From Methanothrix sp. (GTDB taxonomy: Archaea > Halobacteriota > Methanosarcinia > Methanotrichales > Methanotrichaceae), in contig JAJRAT010000025.1 of assembly GCA_028682845.1 (NCBI GenBank), forward strand, positions 1-17,421: a stretch of DNA of 17,421 bases. The letters are read 5' to 3'. Shown here in pieces: positions 13,168 through 17,421 of the stretch. Each line of letters begins with the position of its first letter. Position 1 is the first letter of the stretch. A program made the position numbers and the translations under genes. The notes under the pieces are model-generated. The model had not been told where the DNA came from and ran no database searches. It worked only from the letters and a program-made list of their open reading frames with translations.

Positions 13168-14355
13168 TTGTTTTTAGTAGGTGAGGCTCTCATCGGGAGA
13201 GAGCCTGAGATAGCTCATATCGATCTGATCATAGGAGAGAAGGATGGGCCGGTAGGAGCGGCTTTTGCTTCCGGGCTGACCCAGCTTTCGGCGGGACATA
13301 CTCCCCTCCTGGGTGTCATAAGGCCGAATCTTCCTCCCAAGCCCTCCACTCTCATCGTGCCCAAGGTCACGGTCAAGAACATGGATCAGGCTGCCCAGAT
13401 CTTCGGACCGGCCCAGATGGCCGTGGCCAAGGCGGTAGCGGACAGTGTGGCCGAGGGAGTAATTCCCAAAGACAAGGTGGAAGAGCTGGTAATAATCGTA
13501 TCCGTCTTCATCCATCCCCAGGCCAAGGACTACGATGCCATCTACCGCTACAACTACGGTGCTACAAAGCTGGCGCTGCAGCGGGCCATGGTCGGATTCC
13601 CGGACATCGAGAAGGTGCTCTACGAGAAGGACAGGTCCACTCATCCCATCATGGGCTTCCGCGTCACGCGCCTGTGGGACCCGCCCTATTTGCAGGTGGC
13701 CTTCGATCTGGTGGACGTGGCCGAGGTGCGCCGCGTGCTCACGGCTCTGCCTGAGAGCGACCACATTCTGATAGAGGTGGGAACGCCGCTGGTCAAGATG
13801 CTGGGCATAAACGTGGTCAAGGAGATCAGGGCCATTCGGCCCGGCGCGTTCGTCATCCTGGATCTCAAGACCCTGGATACCGGAAACCTGGAGGTGCGGC
13901 TGGCTGCAGACTCCACCGCCGACGCCGTGGTAATCTCCGGCCTCGCGCCCAAGTCGACCCTGGAACTGTCCATCAACGAGGCCAGGAAGACGGGCATCTA
14001 TTCCATCATCGATATGCTCAATGTGCCGGACCCGCTGGCGGTTTTGAAGAGCCTGGATGTCCTGCCCGATGTGGTTGAGCTGCATCGCGCCATCGATAAC
14101 GAAAAGAGCGCCCACGCCTGGCAGAACATTCGCGAGATTCAGGGCCTGGCCAAGGATGGCCGCAAGCTTCTCGTGGCTGTGGCCGGCGGCATTCGCGTGG
14201 ACACCGAGGCGGCAGCTCTGGCGGCAGGTGCGAACATTCTCGTAGTGGGCCGGGCTATCACCAGGTCCAGGGATATTCGCGACATGGCCGAGCAGTTCCT
14301 GACGGGCCTGAAGCAGACGGAGATCGATCAGTACAGGATCATGACGGACTTCTGA
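13168..14355 (+). CDS. fae-hps: Fused formaldehyde-activating enzyme / hexulose-6-phosphate synthase
   Basis: A 395-residue bifunctional cytosolic enzyme. The Fae half (about 1-165) condenses formaldehyde with tetrahydromethanopterin or tetrahydrosarcinapterin. The Hps half (about 172-395) interconverts formaldehyde plus ribulose 5-phosphate with hexulose 6-phosphate. In archaea the reverse direction makes pentose phosphate. Fae motifs include FLVGEALIG (2-10), His17 in [15 protein letters not shown], and [17 protein letters not shown]. Hps motifs include IEVGTPLVK (202-210), [10 protein letters not shown] (231-240), [11 protein letters not shown] and VAVAGGIR. The start is TTG at 13168: an in-frame TAA lies at 13162-13164, GAGGTG is six bases upstream, and the product then begins exactly as other Fae proteins do. 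The SD is enclosed in a hairpin, which suggests translational control. The phosphatase gene follows after 17 bases. Identification is firm. Confidence 0.96.
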   Translation: MFLVGEALIGREPEIAHIDLIIGEKDGPVGAAFASGLTQLSAGHTPLLGVIRPNLPPKPSTLIVPKVTVKNMDQAAQIFGPAQMAVAKAVADSVAEGVIPKDKVEELVIIVSVFIHPQAKDYDAIYRYNYGATKLALQRAMVGFPDIEKVLYEKDRSTHPIMGFRVTRLWDPPYLQVAFDLVDVAEVRRVLTALPESDHILIEVGTPLVKMLGINVVKEIRAIRPGAFVILDLKTLDTGNLEVRLAADSTADAVVISGLAPKSTLELSINEARKTGIYSIIDMLNVPDPLAVLKSLDVLPDVVELHRAIDNEKSAHAWQNIREIQGLAKDGRKLLVAVAGGIRVDTEAAALAAGANILVVGRAITRSRDIRDMAEQFLTGLKQTEIDQYRIMTDF

Positions 14356-14372
14356 AGATCGCGGATCTCGGA

Positions 14373-15593
14373 ATGATCCTTCGTTCTCTTTTTTTATTGG
14401 TTTTAGTGTTGAGCGTAGCCGCTGGCACTGATGTGCGCGCTGGCCCCGCTACTCGTCCCGATCCCGCCGGAGCGGTGATAGTCGTAGTAGACGGCCTCGG
14501 TGCATCCTATGTCTACCCTGAGTACAGCGCCCGTACCCTGGACGGCGCGCCCATCGGCAAAGCGGTTCTCTTCAACCTCACCGGCAGCGGCGGGCGGGTG
14601 GTGGACGTCAGGGTTCCGGTCCCCGAAACCACCAAGAGCCACAGCGTTCTTGTCACCGGCAACTCCAGCGTGAACCCGCAATATCTCAGCACCACTATCT
14701 TCGACGCCGCCCGCCAACGTGGCTATCTCTGCCTGGCCGTTTTGCAGCGGGGGGATGCCATGTCCATGCTGCAAGAGATGGATGCCGTGCTGTATTTGAG
14801 TGATAACGCCATGCGCGGAGCCGAGCCTACACCCGGTTTCCGGGAGAGCGCGCCCATCAGCCTTCGTCCTCTGTTCCAGGTATGGCAGAACAGGTTTGAT
14901 GAGTATTCCGCGCCGCAGGGCGTGGCAGGCTACGCGGGGTACGATGCCTGGGGCCTGGACGGCGCAGCAGCAGTCGTCCGCAACCTGACGGGCCGCCCAT
15001 TTCTGATGCTGGTGAACGTGGGCGCAGTGGACAGCGCCGGGCATAATCTGGGCATAAACGGCTATCTGCAGACAATAGCAGCCCTGGACGCGCCGCTGGG
15101 GAATTTGGCCGAGGCCTGCCGCGAGAACAACATGCTGCTGGTGGTCACCGCCGACCACGGCATGTGCTTTCCTTCCCTCAAGGGCAAGGGCGGCCATTCA
15201 GCCGAAAAATTTGCCGCGAGGTTGGAGAGCCTGCGCGTGCCGCTCGTCTTTTTTGGGCCGGGAGTGGAGGAACTGAACCTGGGCGGCAACTGGTCAGAGG
15301 TGGACATCGCGCCGACAGTGCTGGATATGCTTAATCTGTCTGAACCGGAAAGCCTTTCATGGGAAGGCAATTGCATTCCGCTGAAAAAGAGCCATGATTC
15401 GCAGGCATTGGGCGTGCCGGAAGGAGTTGCGAATTATCGGGGCGAGAGGTTGGTTGCCAATAGGACGCTGGATCTGACCGCAAAGACTGCACCGCCGATG
15501 GGTGGGATGAAGAAGGCGGTTGGGGTCATTCTGATTCTGATCATAAATTTGGTCGGGGCTGCGGTCATTATTTGGATTTGGAGAAAAGAGTAG
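14373..15593 (+). CDS. Membrane-anchored alkaline-phosphatase-superfamily hydrolase
   Basis: A 406-residue protein with a signal peptide (about 1-23) and a C-terminal membrane helix (about 382-402) ending in RKE, so the catalytic domain should face outside. It has the metal-site pattern of the alkaline phosphatase/sulfatase/phosphoglycerate mutase superfamily: Asp40 in VVVDGLGAS, a nucleophile region TTKSHSVLVTGNSS (86-99), Asp220 and His224 in GAVDSAGHNLG, Asp261 and His262 in VTADHGM, His275 in GKGGHS, and DIAPTVLDML (311-320). Whether it is a phosphatase, phosphodiesterase, sulfatase or phosphotransferase cannot be told from these motifs. The ATG at 14373 lies 17 bases after fae-hps with only a weak GGA before it, so expression may depend on the upstream gene. 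A hairpin at 15595-15626 follows the stop. Confidence 0.82.
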   Translation: MILRSLFLLVLVLSVAAGTDVRAGPATRPDPAGAVIVVVDGLGASYVYPEYSARTLDGAPIGKAVLFNLTGSGGRVVDVRVPVPETTKSHSVLVTGNSSVNPQYLSTTIFDAARQRGYLCLAVLQRGDAMSMLQEMDAVLYLSDNAMRGAEPTPGFRESAPISLRPLFQVWQNRFDEYSAPQGVAGYAGYDAWGLDGAAAVVRNLTGRPFLMLVNVGAVDSAGHNLGINGYLQTIAALDAPLGNLAEACRENNMLLVVTADHGMCFPSLKGKGGHSAEKFAARLESLRVPLVFFGPGVEELNLGGNWSEVDIAPTVLDMLNLSEPESLSWEGNCIPLKKSHDSQALGVPEGVANYRGERLVANRTLDLTAKTAPPMGGMKKAVGVILILIINLVGAAVIIWIWRKE

Positions 15594-15594
15594 A

Positions 15595-15626
15595 CGAGAT
15601 GCAGCACGAAACGATTTGCAGTCTCG
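15595..15626 (+). terminator. Hairpin after phosphatase gene
   Basis: CGAGA-TGCA (15595-15603) pairs with TGCA-G-TCTCG (15617-15626): nine base pairs with one bulged base and a 13-base loop, beginning one base past the TAG stop. No T-tract follows, so it may be a 3' stabiliser more than a terminator. The 85-bp convergent gap to uvrC has no other clear signal. Confidence 0.3.
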
Positions 15627-15678
15627 ATTAACGCGCTCTCGGATCATAACTCACCTCGTCTCACTCATCTCATGCATC

Positions 15679-17253
15679 TCATTTCATCTCCTCCGACACC
15701 GCCTTCTTTCGCAGCAATCGGTTGTAGGCGATGGCAAACCTGTGCGCCTCATCCCTGATCTCCTGGATGAAGAGCGATGCTTTCTCACTGCGCTTCAGCG
15801 GCAGGGGCTCGGAGCTGCCGGGCAGGTAGACTTCTTCTTCCCCTTTGGCAATGGATATGACCGGAACCTTGACCCTCATCTCACGAAGCTGATTTCGGGC
15901 GGACAATAGCTGCCCGAGGCCGCCGTCGATGATGATCAGGTCGGGCAACTCTTTTTCCTCGTTCTTCAGGCGAGAGTAGCGCCTGCGCACAACCTCCGCG
16001 ATGGAGGCGAAGTCGTCGATGCCCTCCACGCTTTTGATCTTGAAGCGCCGGTAGTTGCTCTTGTCCGGCCTGCCGCCCCGGAACTGCACCATTGACCCGA
16101 CGGTGAAAGTGCCCGCCAGGTGCGATATGTCGAAGCACTCGATGACCTCCGGCCTCCTGGGAAGGTGCAGCGCCTCTTGCAGGGCATCCAGCTTCTTTCG
16201 GTCTCCAAAAAAGCCGATCTCCACATTCTTGCGGGCCAGATCCAGGAGCGTTCGCTTCTCTCCCAGCTTTGGGACAGTGATGCGCACTTTTTTTCCCAAA
16301 ACGTGAGAGAGAAACTCGACCAGTGATTCATCCAGCGGCTCGGCTAAGATCAGCTCTTCCGGGGGCTTATTCTCAGAATAATACTGGACCAGGAACTCCT
16401 CCAGAAAATTTTCGTTATGGGCGAAGACATAGTCCTCTTTGCCCTCCAGCGTGCCCCTGTAAACCTTGAAGAGCATAAGGTAAACATTGCCGCCCTCGAC
16501 CGCGTAGCTGATCACGTCCTGGTCGTATTTACGCAGATGCTCCACGCTCTGCCGCTCCCCCAGGCGCTCCAGCGCGCAAATCTCATCCCGCAGCTCTATC
16601 GCTCTTTCAAATTCCTGGCGGGAGGAAAGGGCAAACATCTCTTCTTTCAGGGCGCGGGCCAGCTCGCTCGATTTGCCGCTCAGAGCCGTCTCGGCGCGCC
16701 GGACCCTGGCCTGGTAGTCGGCCTCTCCGATCTTGCCGATGCACGGCCCTGCGCAGTGGCCCAGATGGTAGCGAAGACAGGCGCGTTTGGGAAGCCTGCG
16801 ACAGGTGCGCAGCCCGAAGGTTTTCCGGACTATCTGGTAGACGTAAGTTCTCTCCCGCGCCGAGGTGAAGGGACCGAAGAACGAGCCGCGACCGGCAGCC
16901 TTGCGAGAGATCCTGATTCGCGGAAAAGGCTCGTCGGTCAGTTGAATGCAGGCATACCTGGAAGCGTCCTTGAGCTTGATGTTGTAGCGGGGCAGGTGCT
17001 TCTTGATGAGCGTGTTCTCCAGCAGCAGGGCCTCGACCTCGGTATTGGTCACAATGAAGTCCACGCTTGCCGCAGCCCCGACCAGCGCCCCGGTCTTGGG
17101 GCCGTGGTCCTGTTTCTGGAAGTAATTGCTCACGCGCTTGCGCAAGTCCCTGGCTTTGCCGACGTAGATGATGGTCCCATCGGAGTCGAGAAAGAGGTAG
17201 CATCCGGGAAGATGAGGAAGATGATCAAGAGAGATCATGCTTGAGAGTGTCAA
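15679..17253 (-). CDS. uvrC: UvrABC excinuclease subunit C
   Basis: Nucleotide-excision-repair nuclease that cuts the damaged strand on both sides of a lesion loaded by UvrA/UvrB. The 524-residue product has the GIY-YIG domain (about 13-92; PGCYLF and IIYVGKARDLRKRVSNYF), a four-Cys cluster (Cys151, 159, 167, 171), a UVR motif (about 201-235) and the RNase H-like nuclease. The nuclease has Asp375 in ECFDISH, an Asp in GIDDFASI (413-414), Asp443 in IIDGGLGQ and His504 in DEAHRFA. It ends about 15 residues past that motif, so the C-terminal helix-hairpin-helix pair of bacterial UvrC (about 600 residues) is absent. TTG 17253 has GGAAG seven bases upstream; ATG 17238 (five codons in) is an alternative. 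It diverges from the FmdE-family gene across 49 bp. uvrA and uvrB are not in the window. Confidence 0.96.
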   Translation of the reverse strand: MTLSSMISLDHLPHLPGCYLFLDSDGTIIYVGKARDLRKRVSNYFQKQDHGPKTGALVGAAASVDFIVTNTEVEALLLENTLIKKHLPRYNIKLKDASRYACIQLTDEPFPRIRISRKAAGRGSFFGPFTSARERTYVYQIVRKTFGLRTCRRLPKRACLRYHLGHCAGPCIGKIGEADYQARVRRAETALSGKSSELARALKEEMFALSSRQEFERAIELRDEICALERLGERQSVEHLRKYDQDVISYAVEGGNVYLMLFKVYRGTLEGKEDYVFAHNENFLEEFLVQYYSENKPPEELILAEPLDESLVEFLSHVLGKKVRITVPKLGEKRTLLDLARKNVEIGFFGDRKKLDALQEALHLPRRPEVIECFDISHLAGTFTVGSMVQFRGGRPDKSNYRRFKIKSVEGIDDFASIAEVVRRRYSRLKNEEKELPDLIIIDGGLGQLLSARNQLREMRVKVPVISIAKGEEEVYLPGSSEPLPLKRSEKASLFIQEIRDEAHRFAIAYNRLLRKKAVSEEMK

Positions 17254-17302
17254 TTACATTCTTCCGTTAATAAAGCCTTCAGTAAATTACAGGTGAATTG
17301 TT

Positions 17303-17421
17303 ATGGATGAAGATTTTAAGAAAGCCGCAGAATTTCACGGCCACATCTGCCCGGGCCTGGCGATAGGCTACAGGGTTGCGAAATACGCCAAAGAGCATTA
17401 TCCGAGGTCGCAGGATGAGGA
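17303..17421 (+). CDS. FmdE-family protein (5' part only)
   Basis: The first 39 codons of a gene cut by the window edge. FHGHICPGLAIGYRVAKYA near residues 11-29 matches the N-terminal motif of FmdE/FwdE-type proteins, in which His and Cys residues help bind metal. FmdE was first found with molybdenum formylmethanofuran dehydrogenase, but many family members are stand-alone proteins with other roles. AGGTGA at 17291-17296 lies six bases before the ATG and fixes the start. Total length, a zinc-ribbon C-terminus and operon partners cannot be seen. Confidence 0.75.
   Translation, partial: MDEDFKKAAEFHGHICPGLAIGYRVAKYAKEHYPRSQDE

Noticed and set aside
13174..14115. A 313-codon open frame antisense to fae-hps
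   Set aside because: fae-hps is certain on the other strand. The antisense product is His/Gln-rich with no family resemblance and no SD was identified.
15640..15690. Short CATCTCAT-like repeats near the uvrC stop, possible CRISPR or tandem array
   Set aside because: Only a few imperfect 7-8 base copies, without regular spacing.

Overview
The window looks like chromosomal DNA of a methanogenic archaeon, most likely Methanosarcinales and perhaps Methanothrix/Methanosaeta. This rests on family recognition, not a search. The pointers are an F420H2:NADP oxidoreductase, a fused formaldehyde-activating enzyme/hexulose-phosphate synthase (Fae-Hps), an FmdE-family gene, archaeal TATA boxes, oligo-T ends in place of bacterial terminators, and several TTG/GTG starts backed by strong Shine-Dalgarno (SD) sequences. 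I see no rRNA, tRNA, CRISPR array, transposase or phage gene.

Layout. 1-499 has no convincing gene but contains an 11-bp hairpin. npdG (500-1156, +) meets the minus-strand pair M50/CBS protease -> TraB-family protein (3681-1291) across an A/T-rich convergent terminator zone. Next comes a 195-bp gap with a 10-bp inverted repeat placed just downstream of a TATA-like box. A five-gene minus-strand cluster follows (10969-3940): NosD-like beta-helix protein -> double rhodanese 2 -> double rhodanese 1 -> subtilisin-like protease -> class II aldolase. A divergent promoter region leads to a plus-strand series: a DNRLRE-type secreted protein, a thioredoxin-CcdA fusion, Fae-Hps and a membrane-anchored alkaline-phosphatase-superfamily enzyme. 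The window closes with uvrC (minus) and the first 39 codons of an FmdE-family gene (plus).

Function. The middle 9 kb is dominated by exported proteins. Two adjacent paralogous double rhodaneses carry an unusual C-x-P-C-G-G-G-P active-site loop in domain 1 and have lost the normal cysteine in domain 2. A thioredoxin-CcdA fusion that should carry reducing equivalents outward lies 2.4 kb away, beyond the NosD and DNRLRE genes. An Ig-like module recurs in the NosD, rhodanese 1 and protease products. My main inference is a candidate extracytoplasmic thiol/sulfur-handling and cell-surface protein cluster in an archaeon. Two RNA-level features also deserve attention: a hairpin that buries the SD of fae-hps, and a stem-closed element with its own TATA box upstream of the M50 gene.
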